NCBI GenBank assembly: GCA_944548615.1
Contig: OX155978.1
Span: forward strand, 5,069,602 to 5,133,601
DNA: 64,000 bases
Direction of reading: 5' to 3'
Source: Micropterix aruncella
Taxonomy: Eukaryota > Arthropoda > Insecta > Lepidoptera > Micropterigidae
Made by a program: the position numbers and the translations under genes. The notes beneath the pieces are model-generated. The model saw only the letters and a program-made list of their open reading frames with translations, ran no database searches and was not told the DNA's origin. Positions within the stretch are counted from its first letter, which is position 1. Each line of letters opens with the position of its first letter. Below, one piece after another: positions 45,085 through 55,406 of the stretch.

Positions 45085-45305
45085 GTAGATATTTTAAATC
45101 AAATTCAAATTTATTTATTAAATTTATATAAGGTACATTTATTGCAATTACAAAGCCATCCTAACTAGGCCTCGCCTGTACCACATTATACCAGACAGTA
45201 GCTTCTCTTAGAACAAAATTGAAATCAAAGCGAAGTCGTAAATTAGAGCACGCATAATATTTTCGGCTATTAACTTTATTGTAAGAGTGTACCAAATCAA
45301 GAGTG
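45085..45305 (-). repeat. Probable retroelement 3' UTR scrap
   Basis: On the minus strand the end reads TTAATAAATAAATTTGAATT, with CTAGTTAGGATGGCTTTGTA upstream, resembling CR1-type 3' UTRs elsewhere in the window (compare CCTAGTTAGGTGGGCACTGA). No coding sequence. Confidence 0.45.
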
Positions 45306-45309
45306 AATA

Positions 45310-45911
45310 AAAGCCAACAATATCACCTTAATATGGATACTCGGCCATCAAGGCATACCCGGCAACGAATAGCCCGACAAACTGGTAAAATTGGGCACAC
45401 TGAAATGCCCGGTGGAGCCAGTTGTTGGCTTGGAGCAATAACATCGGGCATCCTGGAAACAGAGACAAGGATGTCGTAAGGAAAAAGCCATGATGGAGCA
45501 ACCACTTCCAAAGAAAACCAAGGCCCTACTTGACATGAGCAAGAAGAACCTTAAAACCACTATCAGTCTCCTCACCAGACGCACGACCCTTAGAGCACAT
45601 CTATTTAACCTTGGCTTGACCGAGGGCGAGGACTGCCGAATATGTGGCGAAGAACTTGAAGACAGCATACACATCGTTGGTCGCTGCCCAGGCCTCGCCG
45701 CAAAAAGACACAGGCTTTCTCGAACCAAACGATTTGCCCAACTTAAAGGTTGGTGATCTACATGGACTGGTAAGCAGTACCGGGCTACTAGCAGACCACC
45801 GACCCAACCACAAAGTGGGTAGTTACAAAAAATCCTATAGATCCAGGTGAAATCAAGGGCTGGAAACAAGCCCCCCACTCCGTCTACTACTACTACTACT
45901 ACTACTACTAT
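45310..45911 (+). pseudogene. RNase H and C-terminal knuckle of a non-LTR element (family J)
   Basis: 45325-45375 reads ITLIWILGHQGIPGNE, the RNase H active-site segment (WxxGHxGxxGNE), then a stop. The frame 45490-45756 continues with LTRRTTLRAHLFNLGLTEGE and CRICGEELEDSIHIVGRCPG, a Cys-X2-Cys...His-X4-Cys knuckle. The 3' UTR (AAATCAAGGGCTGGAAACAA) ends in (CTA)n at 45883-45911. An inverted UTR copy at 33346-34176 is interrupted. RNase H would remove the RNA strand during copying. The RT domain is absent here. Confidence 0.75.
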
Positions 45912-46155
45912 CTTTATTATAACTCGCCACCAGATAACGCTGCAGCACATCAAATTATATACCGCTTAACCGATCACATTGAAAATTGGTAGACATAGAC
46001 ATTTGGGCACGCATAATATTTTCGCGTTATTCATTTTATTGTAACTCGCCACTAAGTGGCGCTGCAGTACATCAACTTACTTCGCCATTAAAATTGGTAT
46101 ACATAGGTATTTGAACTTGGATAGAACACGGGCAACGCCGGGTACCATATATGAT
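45912..46155 (+). repeat. Rep-E copy, partly duplicated
   Basis: Two successive GCTGCAGYACATCAA ... GAAAATTGGTA modules, then AACACGGGCAACGCCGGGTA. Non-coding. Confidence 0.6.
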
Positions 46156-46249
46156 CAATGCTATAACCCTCGAAAAATGTCTGTTTTGCAGCAATTAAAC
46201 CAAGCAAAGCCAATTTCTCCGAGGACTCTAATTCTCGAGTCTCTCGAGG

Positions 46250-46600
46250 GCTTAAATTATGATTCACTTGGTTTGTTTCGTATGTCCTAAGGCTGGATTA
46301 CGAGTAAGTAATTTCGCGCGGTTTCCGCCCGCCGGAATGGTCATATCGAGGGGGCTGTCAGACCCCACTACTCGTGGGGGGGGGGTCGATGGGGGGGGCG
46401 AACGCCCGTCGACACGACAAACATTTTATTTCCGACATTCTTCCGTCGCACGCACGGCATCTTACCGGACGGAGACAACGGCGAAAAATAGATATATAAG
46501 GCGCCTCTCACCTCTCAAGGATTTTACGCGAGCACTTACACTTTTACGCAATAAAAGCCTCAAGCAGACTTCCGAGAGATATCCTCTGTTGTGATTGTGA
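46250..46600 (+). repeat. LTR-like or promoter-like GC-rich segment
   Basis: Contains a TATA-like ATATATAAGGCGCCTCTCAC (46491-46510), then AATAAAAGCCTCAAGCAGAC about 60 bases later, an order seen in insect LTRs. No second LTR, primer-binding site or gag/pol was seen. A G-homopolymer lies near 46375-46400. The ORF across it has no domain. Confidence 0.35.
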
Positions 46601-47394
46601 TCGAGCACTTTTAACCCATGTATGCCGGTAGCAAGTAAGTGATTTTCATATGGAGGGTTTCGGCAAGAACAATTAATGTCAGCTTTTATAAAATTGTGGT
46701 ATTTTCTTTTTATTTATTTATCTAAAATATTACCTTTTAGTCAGGGTTTGTTTGACTAAGAAAACAATATAGGTATTGTGGTAAACCAACTATGGTCGAA
46801 ATTCCGTAAAAAAATGCATTTTACGTATATTTATACCTTATTAAAAAAGCATATCATCTTAAGGCGACATGAGACCTCAGAAGAATACCCGAATCGGGTG
46901 GACACGCGAAGAAATAGGCAGGTCAATTTACCAATAAAAATCCAGCGTTGACGAAGCGTCAAGCATAGATTCCGACATCAGGTTAAAGGCAATGAGCAAC
47001 TTTTTTGAGCCTAAATTGTAAATTGGTTCCTTATCGAGGCATTCGCTTAGAAACCTTTTCAAATTATTTGTCATAGTTTTCCAAAAATTCATAAAACTAA
47101 AGTTCTTCTGATATGGTCGTTACCATGTGTCATTTCACTTTAAAATAATCGGCTATGACACCCCAAGACCTTCCCAAGACACGCTAAGACTTGAGAGACC
47201 GCCTCAAGAAGTCTCACAGATAAGGCGTTTTACTCACTGAAGGTATATTACTCATGTGATGACTAAAATCTAATTGTGTTAATACTTTTCTTTGTAATGT
47301 GTTTCATTATCTCGTTGTGTATTCTTGTATTTTCTCTTTTGTAATTTCGTTAATTTTCTTTCGTTTTTTCTTGAAATTTCGTGCGTATTCCGAC

Positions 47395-47580
47395 TTCAAA
47401 AAACCGACTTCAAAAAAACCGTAACCGACTTCAAAAAAAGGAGGAGGTTATCAATTCGGTTGCATTTTTTAAAAATGTCTGTTACCTCAGAACTCCGTCA
47501 TTTATGAACTGATTTGGATTTTTTTTATTTGAAAGGATATTTATTTATTTATTTTATTTATTTATTTATTCGTTACATAA
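47395..47580 (+). repeat. AACCGACTTCAAAAAA repeat and TTTA tract
   Basis: Two copies of CCGACTTCAAAAAA lead into AAAGGAGGAGGTTATCAATT, a sequence I know as recurrent in lepidopteran genomes. A (TTTA)n stretch follows. Non-coding. Confidence 0.55.
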
Positions 47581-47879
47581 AAATTCAAACGCAATAGCAC
47601 AAAAAAATGTACAATCCAGAAAATACCGCTATATGCTTCTAAATTTAGGCATACATCTGTCTGTGCCCAGGCCAAATTGTGCATAAATTATATGTTAAAG
47701 TGCATAAAATTATTCCTAATATGCCAAGAAACCGAGCCCGCCTTGCTAGGCACTCCTGTGATAAGGCGAGCTCACTTCCTGAGCCTTATTGGAGTGCCAC
47801 GGTTGTGTCAGTAAAAATAACAAATTAAATTTTATATTACCTAATAATTTTAACCGCAGATCGTTTTAACGATGAATCG

Positions 47880-48168
47880 TTAAAACGTCCTGCGGTGACG
47901 GGTTCGCCCGTTGTCGTTGACATCTCAATATGTTAGTCAGAGTGCACAATCGATTGGCTTACGCCGCACGGTGCTCAGACCGTCCAGGAGCGCCAGAAGT
48001 TTGAATCCCAGGGGAAACTTACCAAGGCCAGAGTCCTACCCAGGCTCACACTTCATGCGTGGAGGCCGTCGGATGGGTGTTGACCTGTGAGTGTGACCAA
48101 CCCTGAACAGAATGGGTCTGCCGTGGCCAACTCAGCAAGGGCCCATTAACTCCCAGTCATTAACTCCC
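47880..48168. repeat. Rearranged Rep-B: short tail plus inverted head
   Basis: 47880-47935 is the tail in + orientation (TCGTTAAAACGTCCTGCGGT, ACGGGTTCGCCCGTTG). 47936-48168 is the head half in - orientation (TTAGTCAGAGTGCACAATCG ... GGGCCCATTAACTCC). This is the same kind of inverted junction as in the 37-39 kb cluster. Confidence 0.75.
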
Positions 48169-48173
48169 AGCCA

Positions 48174-49050
48174 TAGATAGATAGATAGATAGATAGAGAT
48201 TCTTTATTGCACATTAAACAAAAACGTACAAAAGGCGAACTTATTGCCTAAAATACAATCTCTTACAGCCAACCTTCGTGGAAGTGTAAAAATTTAGGTG
48301 CCAAAAGATAAATTAAAAATTAACAAAAAAAAAAAGAACAAAAACTTATTACATAACAAAAATTTATCAAGTAACAAAAATGACATTTTTTAAAATAAAA
48401 TTAGGATTTGGAATAATTCGCAAGGAGCGAAGGATAGGAGAGGATGGGATGAGACCTAGGATAACTAGGAATTTAGGGACATGAAATGCTTTTTCAGAGA
48501 CACTTGAAAGGTAGAAACCGTTGGTGCGGTTCTGATTTCTGGCGGGAGCTGGTTCCATAGTCTAGCTGCATGAACGGTGAAGGAATAAGTTAAAAAAAGA
48601 AGAATTATGAGTTGGAATCGCAATTTTACTATCCTGACTGGGACGGAGTGAAAGACCGTGACTTCCTAAGTGATTGAATTATTCGGTTAGGTAGGAGGGA
48701 GCGGTAGGATTGTTGAGAATGTTAGAAGGGAAAGAATATGCATGTTTCTACGTTCACGTATTCGAAGCCAATGAAGTCTGCTTCTATAGTCAGAGACGTG
48801 ATCAAATTTTTTCGCGTTGAAGATATACCTAATGCATACATTTTGCAACCGCTCTTATTTGTCAAAGATGGTTTCAGTGACGTCAAGGTAGCATACATCA
48901 GCATAGTCAGTGATTGAGCTATGGTCTTCTTTACCTCCACTGGTAAAAATCTTTGCAACCGCCAAAGACTATGAAATCCAGCAAATATGCGTAAAGTCCA
49001 ATATTTCGAGTTTTTAAATATGACTAATGCGCCCTCTGGTGGACCGATTT
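48174..49050 (-). pseudogene. CR1/Jockey-group 3' region, degraded
   Basis: (TAGA)n at 48174-48196 marks the 3' tail, followed by AGATTCTTTATTGCACATTA as in the tails at 33466 and 53091. Degraded minus-strand coding follows (frames at 48367-48558 and 48722-49057), with segments such as NRTNGFYLSSVSEKAFHVPK and SLWRLQRFLPVEVKK in shifting frames. Too broken to place domains. Same lineage as 33445 and 53070 by tail and UTR. Confidence 0.6.
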
Positions 49051-49260
49051 CAACCACAACCTTTTTTAAATCTTTCCAGGACCAAATAATGCCTGCATTC
49101 CAAAGTTCAGGTTATGCAGATTAAGCATTTGGGCTCTATCGAGGAGGAATACACTCATACACACAGATACACAGATTTACGGAGAGATGCAGAAAAAGAC
49201 TTCCATTTGGAAATAGCCTTAATTTGGCCACAATCTTTTCAACTCTTGCTATGACCAAAT
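49051..49260 (+). repeat. Rep-A piece
   Basis: Shares AGCATTTGGGCTCTATCG ... CACACAGATACACAGA ... ACTTCCATTTGGAAATAGCC with Rep-A, diverged. Confidence 0.5.
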
Positions 49261-49404
49261 AATGTCAACCATCTGTCGAAATATCACTCATATCATCATA
49301 CATATTTGAGAATATATGGGTTAAAATTATTAAATTTTAAAAGAGTAACATTTTGAATCGATCATCCCCATATAATCGAAAATTATCCTTTTCCGCCCCC
49401 CGCG

Positions 49405-49660
49405 TTTCATAATATTTTAAAGCTACTTTTGAGTAATTAATTACTTTATCCGAGGGACTGGAAAAAAGGAAAATTCTTCCAAAGACTGACTTCAAGGTTT
49501 ATGTTTAATTGAAAGTATTCTGCAACAGAAGTAGAAAGACTACCTACTTTAAAAAGTTTGCTCGCTGCCTTTGCGAAACAGATAATGTGGAATAATTCTC
49601 CAGTTTTAAATATTTTTACATGCCGCCCGCTCGTGTAAATATCAAAGTAGAAGATTCTCT
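49405..49660 (+). repeat. Dispersed repeat Rep-M (inverted copy at 63420-63680)
   Basis: Collinear in reverse complement with 63420-63680: AAAGCTACTTTTGAGTAATT, TTACTTTATCCGAGGGACTG, ATAATGTGGAATAATTCTCC and GCCGCCCGCTCGTGT. Non-coding. Confidence 0.75.
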
Positions 49661-49805
49661 GTGTGTTGACGTTATAATTTCCTTCTGACGTGTGTATTTA
49701 CATTTTTTACGTATTTGGGTGTTTAACTGTCAGCTGTCATTATAAAATATATTCATATTATATTCTGTATATGTCGCAGGAAGTAAAGCTGATGATATAT
49801 TAGGG

Positions 49806-49880
49806 CAGTGTTTTTCAACCAGTGGGTCGCAACCCCCTGGGGGCTCGCGACCCCCCACTGGTTGAAGTTTAGGCCCTTAT
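49806..49880 (+). repeat. hAT-like terminus with hairpin
   Basis: CAGTGTTTTTCAACCAGTGG, then the complementary CCACTGGTTGAA at 49854-49865, makes a strong hairpin around GGGTCGC/GCGACCC. Similar CAGTG...TTCAACC starts are known from hAT elements. The opposite end was not found. Confidence 0.45.
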
Positions 49881-50200
49881 TTCCCTTTATTTATCATTCT
49901 TTATTTAGGCCCTAAATTAATTACAATTAATTAAAACGTGAGAGCGCTCTGAGAGTTATGCTGAATATGCTTTGCCATTAACACCCTTATAACAACACTT
50001 CACAGAAATAGTTATTCTGTACTAGCCTGCATAGAAAGTTTAGTATGCCTCCGGTCGCCCACGCGAGCGGATGTGGAATGATGCCTGACGCTTCTTCAAC
50101 GCTGGGTTTTTATTGGTCGAACCCTACAAAAGTCACCGCGCCTATTTTTTCGCGTGTCCGCCCATTTCGCATATTTTTCTGAGGTCTGATGTCGCCTTAA

Positions 50201-50804
50201 GCTAACGTATAATCCAGTCGTCGAAACATTTCTCATATGCATTTTCTCTTCTCTTTTTTTCCACTAACATCATATATGGCATTTTTCTACTATTGACGGT
50301 GCCAGCGTCGCTAAAGGTGAAACCCGCGTCGGAATAGAGGCGCTGTACATTTACCGCCTCTTCAAATAACGAAGAGGCCAAAGTGAGAAAGCTTTTCGCG
50401 CCCTCTCCGGGATTTCAACGAAAGGATAGCGGTTTATAAAGAAATGACGTACCGCCATTTGCGCTCAGCGGGTTTCTAAATGGAAACGAATGACGCGTAA
50501 ACGTCTTCACTCTGTAACAATGTGCTCGCGGCCTCACCCGATATATCTAATCCAAAAGTCATAATTTATGTATTTCGCACCTCCTATCAAATACAGTAAT
50601 AACTTGAAAAACTCCAATTAAGATGTTTCTTTATAAAAAATATCGCCATTTCATATTTTACACTCCACCTAGGGTTTTCTCTGGTCAGGGCTCTAATATT
50701 ACAATGTATTATGTCAAAATTTTAGAAAATGCTCATAAAACTAAATTGCCCTAAAATTTCGTATTCAAAAACAAATAGCAATTCCATTATAAAATTGACA
50801 TTAA
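50201..50804. other. No feature recognised
   Basis: No supportable gene. Mixed composition. Confidence 0.3.
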
Positions 50805-50965
50805 ATAAGAATAAGAATAAATTTATTTTCGTAAGTAATGTTCCATGATCATGTTAATTCACAAAGTCTGCATAGCTAGGCCGAAGTCCGTACCAAGGTA
50901 GACTCGACTAGGTCACTTGTAAATTTTAATATTGTGCGCACATTTATTAAAGTACTATTACTGAG
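50805..50965 (-). repeat. Probable retroelement 3' UTR scrap
   Basis: Minus-strand end ...AATAAATTTATTCTTATTCT with ACCTTGGTACGGACTTCGGC upstream. Looks like a 3' tail; no coding sequence. Low confidence. Confidence 0.35.
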
Positions 50966-51149
50966 AAAAAAAAATAATATAGTAAATCTAATAATTCTAA
51001 TAAATACGTAGTATAAATTTCAAGACTTATTTTAATGATATCTAATACCTAATTCCGTTTCCAAGTGTTACTTATTCTTCTATCGATTTCTTTTGAGTAT
51101 TGTTATGTTGGGAAAATAACAATACTCAAAAAAAAACAACATAAAATAT

Positions 51150-52120
51150 ATTTCTATGTTGGGAAAATCAGATTGCAAATTTGAGTTCGAGAATTAGAAA
51201 GCTGGTTTATGTATTTCTTCGGCTGCGCAACATTCTGTCCAAAACAACCATAAGAATGGTATACATGGCCTTGTGTCAGAGTATTTTGTCCTACGGAGTC
51301 GCGGCATGGGGCGCTACTAGTAATGATAATCTGGATAGATTGACAAAAGCGCAGAAATTATTATTGAGAGTAATTCACAGAAAAAACCGGCGTCATCCAT
51401 CTGCCTTGTTATTTTCCCAATCTCATGTGCTATCAGCTAAACAGTTATTCATTAAGCAAGCGCTTCTTGCATTCTACAAATCTAGAGATGACCACGCCCG
51501 AACTCAAAACAATCTGAACACAAGAATGTCCGCGAGTATCAATTATATAATTCCGTCAGTCAGGACAACATTTGCCCAGAGACATATATTCTACATAGCC
51601 CCAAAATTATATAATTCCCTTAGTGAAGACATGAAAAATTATCCTAACATAAAAATATTTAAAGCAAACCTTAATAGATGGCTACTTAACAAGGGATATG
51701 TAAAATCTAATCAACTTCTTTGCAACGCACGACAATTTATTTAGTATCACTTATCTATTTTTCTTAATTAAATATTATTAAATTACAACTATAAATGTAT
51801 ATATTTATTACATAGCTATATATTTTTTATAAAATTGGTATATTTATGTATATATACAGGTGGTGGGTCCAAATAATTTATTTTAAAAAAAACACGTCAT
51901 TTCTTAAAATTGCATAAAAATATGCACATCTAGAGACGGGCCAAATTATCGCCTAGTTAGATGTGCTATTGGCAGTAAAGGTCATGTAAGATGTGTTAAA
52001 CCTCCCTATATTAATTATTAAATAATTTATATAATTATTATAAGATTACATGACCTATGAATGAACTGTATACCTAATCCTATGTACCTAAATAAATAAA
52101 TAAATAAATAAATAAAATTG
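51150..52120 (+). mobile_element. Non-LTR retrotransposon (family D), 5'-truncated
   Basis: An ORF2 C-terminal frame (51181-51744) plus a 3' UTR with the ACAGGTGGTGGGTCCAAATA block and a (TAAA)n tail at about 52093-52118. The UTR defines the family also seen at 607-865. Confidence 0.85.
51181..51744 (+). pseudogene. RT C-terminal domain of family D
   Basis: 187 codons in one frame. SILSYGVAAWGATSNDNLDR lies near residue 40, QKLLLRVIHRK near 65, TTFAQRHIFYIAPKLYNSL near 140, and a basic C-terminus. This is the conserved domain after RT in CR1/Jockey-group proteins, closely parallel to the family C fragment at 26522. RT catalytic motifs lie upstream of the truncation and are absent. The frame is uninterrupted, suggesting recent insertion. 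The Met at 51181 is codon context only. Confidence 0.8.
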
Positions 52121-52136
52121 GTCTTTTATTGATATT

Positions 52137-52790
52137 ATCTGTCCTCTGTATCTCTGTCTGGTACTGGTCACTAAAAGAGATAGTTAAAAATGAAACGATA
52201 CCAATGTCTATAAAAATTAAACTTTATAATACATGCATTCTCCCATGTCTTACTTACGGGTGTCAAACTTAACCTGCCACGAACAAAAACAACCATAAAC
52301 GTATAGTATGCCAACGAAACATGGAGCGAAGCATGCTAAACATAAGGCTACAGGACAGGTGGACGACCTCAAAAATAAGGAAAACAACAAAGGTGAACGA
52401 TGTTTTAAACAAAATTAGAAAACTAAAATGGAACTGGACTGGTCACATCATGTGAACCAACAAAGAAAAATGGACGAAGGACGTAATGGAATGGTATCCT
52501 AGAAATGGGAAAAGACAAAAAGGACGTCAAATTAAAAGATGGGAAGATGACTTACCGAAAGGGTGGAGAAGGTTGGCTTGGGACAGAGATGAATGGAAGA
52601 AAATGGGGGAGGCCTATGTCGAAGGACAACCTGACCAAAACACTGGCTGCTGAAGAATAATATTATGATACCTTATTTAAAAATTAGATTAAAAAATTAA
52701 TAAAATATATTGTTTTACCACATAAGGCGAAATTGTATAATACGGTCAGCGAATAAAGGCTTTTATTATTATTATTATTAATAATAATAC
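52137..52790 (+). pseudogene. RTE-group retrotransposon ORF2 C-terminus
   Basis: One frame with in-frame stops reads YWSLKEIVKNETIPMSIKIK, ILPCLTYGCQT, a stop, NMERSMLNIRLQDRWTTSKI, KLKWNWTGHIM, a stop, RNGKRQKGRQIKRWEDDLPK and EWKKMGEAYV. This matches the RTE/BovB-type pattern (LTYG..., KLKWxWxGHI, GRxxxRWxDDL). The 3' end has a (TTA)n tail at about 52757-52780. It follows the family D tail immediately. Non-coding today. Confidence 0.8.
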
Positions 52791-53069
52791 CTAATTCATA
52801 ATCATGTTGGAAAATAAAAAGTAATAAAGAAATCAAAATATAACCAGTTAAAATATTATTAAAATAATAATAATAATAAAATACAATAAAATTATAATTG
52901 CAATGATAATCAGTAAATAGAGAAAAATAACATAGAGGTAATAATTTAAAAAATAAAATAAGATAAAAAAGCCAGTATACAACTAGAACAGTATAGAATA
53001 GAAAGAGAACATAACATTTTGTTAAATAGAGTGTGACAAATAGAAAATACTAAAATATAATTAGAAATA
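52791..53069. other. AT-rich spacer
   Basis: A- and T-rich, no gene. ATAATAATA runs near 52860. Confidence 0.4.
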
Positions 53070-54120
53070 TAATAATAATAATAATAATAAAACGCTTTAT
53101 TCTTAGGAAAAGGCGAGCTTATTGCCTGCCGGCAATGTTTTAGAGCTAACCTATACTATTGTTTGAACATTATTTACGAGTAGACTACATAACTTAACCT
53201 ATATAAAGACAAATAAAATAAAAGAGGATAAAAAGAAATAATTACCTAACTCTTTGTGGGCACAGAATTTGCCACACCAAAATAATCTAATACCTATAAG
53301 GACGCTAAAGTTTAAAAAGGAGGGGAATGGGAGGGGAAAGGGAATTTATCTAGAAGATTTCAAATGCTCTCTGAGTCTGTTTTTAAAAGTTGTTATGTTT
53401 GGCGCGGTTCTCACAGTTTTCGGCAAAGCATTCCAAAGACGGGCTCCATGCACGGTGAAAGAGAATTAGAAGAAGTCACTGCTGTAACTAGGGGTAGAGA
53501 GTAGCAGGTTGTCTTTTGATCTCGGAGGTCGTCCATGAGCCGATAGAACAGTAAATCTGCCGGTAAGATAATTGGGAGCGACGCCATCCAAGATCTTTGA
53601 AAAGCATACGGAGAACTTGCATGTCTCTTTTCTCCCGGGTCGACAGCCAGTGAAGATTCTCTCTGTATTCGGTGATGTGGTCAAATTTTCTGAGGCCATG
53701 GATATGGAGACTCCCAACTTTGGTGGATAACTCCCCTGTGAGGTCCAGAAATGCGACATCTCCATAATCCAGAAGGGGGAGGAGAGCAGACTGACAAATC
53801 GTAATCATGCTCTCCTCCGGGAGGATATTTTTCAGCCTATTCAGCGAATAAAATCGGCCGAAGAGTTTGCGTCGCATTTCTCGAATTTGTGGCCGCCATG
53901 AGAGGTTGTCGTCCATATGGACACCGAGGTTTTTAACCTCGAAACTGAAAGGGACCTCATCCGCACCGATGCAGATCTTCAGGACTTCATTTATATTAAT
54001 CCTCGAGGTAAAGTAACTGCTACCGATGATAATAGCCTGCGTTTTGGAAGGATTTAAGAGCAATCCATGTGCTTTGGACCACTCGTATATCATCGATAGA
54101 TCTTCATTTACAGAAGCAAT
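53070..54120 (-). mobile_element. CR1/Jockey-group element, 5'-truncated
   Basis: The (TTA)n tail (on the minus strand) is at the left edge (about 53070-53092). A UTR with ATTGCCGGCAGGCAATAAGC precedes it, then ORF2 coding. Tail and UTR resemble 33445-33660. Truncated upstream at about 54120. Confidence 0.8.
53466..54093 (-). pseudogene. RT thumb and C-terminal domain, frameshifted
   Basis: The frame 54093-53488 starts MIYEWSKAHGLLLNPSKTQA, the RT block after the catalytic YADD motif, then VKNLGVHMDDNLSWRPQI and LLPLLDYGDVAFLDL. It continues with LRKFDHITEYRENLHWLSTR and VLRMLFK. Near 53600 the sense passes to the overlapping frame (ILDGVAPNYLTGRFTVLSAH). A segment seems lost between GELSTKVGSLHIHG and the preceding domain, compared with the 33675 relative. 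Not functional. Confidence 0.75.
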
Positions 54121-54189
54121 TGTTGTATCAATATAATTTAATATTACAACAATAAAAATGGCGAGGTAGAAATAGTTGTTACCAAGTTT

Positions 54190-55030
54190 AATATAATAAT
54201 CCGTCTCCGATTATCAAAATTATTGGATTTAGTTGTGTATATAACTTCTCTCTTGAAGCTATTTTTGGTCAAAAATTCAAATTTAGGAATAATTCAGAGC
54301 CGAAGACCAACAAGACAAGTTTTAGAAAATAGCTTAATAATACCCAGGATGAAAACATCATTTGGACAAAGACATTACTCATTCATTACGCCGAGATTTT
54401 ACAATCTGATCAATATGGAAATAAAAATGAATTTGACATTTAGGGTATTCAAAAATAAAATAAAGGAATGGTTCTCGAGTCATGACAGACTAACCATACA
54501 TCAAATGTTAGAAATTATAGTTTAATAAAACTTGGGTGGACAAATTATTGATATGGTTTTAAATAGTATGTATGTTGATTATATTTTAACATTCAACTAA
54601 TTACCAATTCATTTTGTTGTTATATATTGTTTTGACAATGAATTGTACTTTCTTTTGTATTAATTTTTATATTTCTTAACATATATTAAATATTACTTGG
54701 ATTACTTGAAAATTATAGATTTATCTTACTCTTTACTTTAGTTTTATGTAAATTCTCTGATTGTCTCGCTCTATTTGATTCTTTTTTTTTTTTTGAGGAT
54801 CATATTTTAGGTTAATTTAGTTTTATAAGCATTTTAATAAAACTTTTACATAACTTATTTTAAAATTAGAGTCCTGTCTATCCTAGAACGGGCTAGTCCC
54901 AGTTGGGTGACAATCAAATAAGCAAAAGGTTAAGGTTTTGCCATTTGGTTACTGTTATAAGCAAAAACAATGTTTTATAGTAATTAATTCTTAAATAAAT
55001 AAAATTAAATATAGTAAAAAAAAAAATAAT
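54190..55030 (+). pseudogene. Non-LTR ORF2 C-terminal fragment with 3' UTR
   Basis: The frame 54223-54525 includes RRPTRQVLENSLIIPRMKTS, FGQRHYSFITPRFYNLI and FRVFKNKIKEWF, parallel to the TTFAQR...LYNSL ends of families C and D. The UTR contains TAGTCCCAGTTGGGTGACAA and ends in TAAATAAATAAAATTAAATA near 54990-55030. No RT domain remains. Confidence 0.65.
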
Positions 55031-55192
55031 CATGAAAGATTACATAAATCAAAACTGTCAAAGTCGCTAACAGAGTACATTTGGTTATTGGTTACTTGAT
55101 TTTTACACATTCATTATTAGGACATTTCCAACTGCATTTGCATTTTTGGATATATAAAAGACTATTGACTATTGATTATTCTTATATTGCAG
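55031..55192 (+). other. Intron end with splice acceptor
   Basis: Ends TGATTATTCTTATATTGCAG at 55192. A branch-point-like CTATTGAC lies about 30 bases upstream. Confidence 0.55.
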
Positions 55193-55308
55193 AATACAGC
55201 TGAAAGTGACGGCGGATGACGACCTGACGGACTTCACCTGCGAGGCCCGCCATGAAGCACTGCAAAGGGATCTACCGATGAGATCCACGGTCCAACTCAG
55301 CGTACAAT
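55193..55308 (+). CDS. Immunoglobulin-domain exon (C-terminal half of an Ig fold)
   Basis: A 116-base exon, acceptor TTGCAG and donor CAAT|GTAAGT, in phase 2 and out phase 1. It encodes LKVTADDDLTDFTCEARHEA and then a run ending TVQLSV. The D-x-x-D-F-T-C motif is the F-strand tyrosine-corner region (Phe in place of the usual Tyr) with the second core cysteine, and VQLSV is the G strand. This would pair with the Cys/Trp half-domain at 30382-30534 in an extracellular adhesion receptor (nephrin/Sns/Hbs-like by flavour). The two exons cannot be spliced directly: 30382-30534 ends in phase 1 and this needs phase 2. A short exon encoding the D-E strands must lie between. Codons are GC-rich compared with the flanks. 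Confidence 0.85.
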
Positions 55309-55406
55309 GTAAGTATTTTTTAAATATTTTTACTGACTTTGTAGAGCGTTTTAGTCTCCGTTTTACAACCTTGTAAAATTTCGTTTTGTGTAGCTCTTCT
55401 AGTTTA

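Larger units (their letters stand above)
46859..50200. mobile_element. TTAA-bounded element with ~125-bp TIRs, internally nested
   Basis: TTAAGGCGACATGAGACCTC at 46859 faces its complement GAGGTCTGATGTCGCCTTAA ending at 50200. The inverted similarity continues for about 125 bases on each side (GACACGCGAARAAATAGGC, CCAATAAAAAYCCAGCGTTG, GAAGCGTC). TTAA at both outer edges suits a piggyBac-type target. Inside are Rep-B pieces, an RT remnant, a Rep-A piece and Rep-M, so most of the 3.3 kb is later insertions. No transposase frame is visible. Confidence 0.65.

Noticed and set aside
45348..45953. 201-codon minus-strand ORF
   Set aside because: It is antisense to the RNase H/knuckle remnant and starts in the (CTA)n tail. 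The sense evidence is on the + strand.
46250..46600. Full LTR retrotransposon
   Set aside because: A TATA-like and an AATAAA-like motif are present, but there is no second LTR, primer-binding site or gag/pol.
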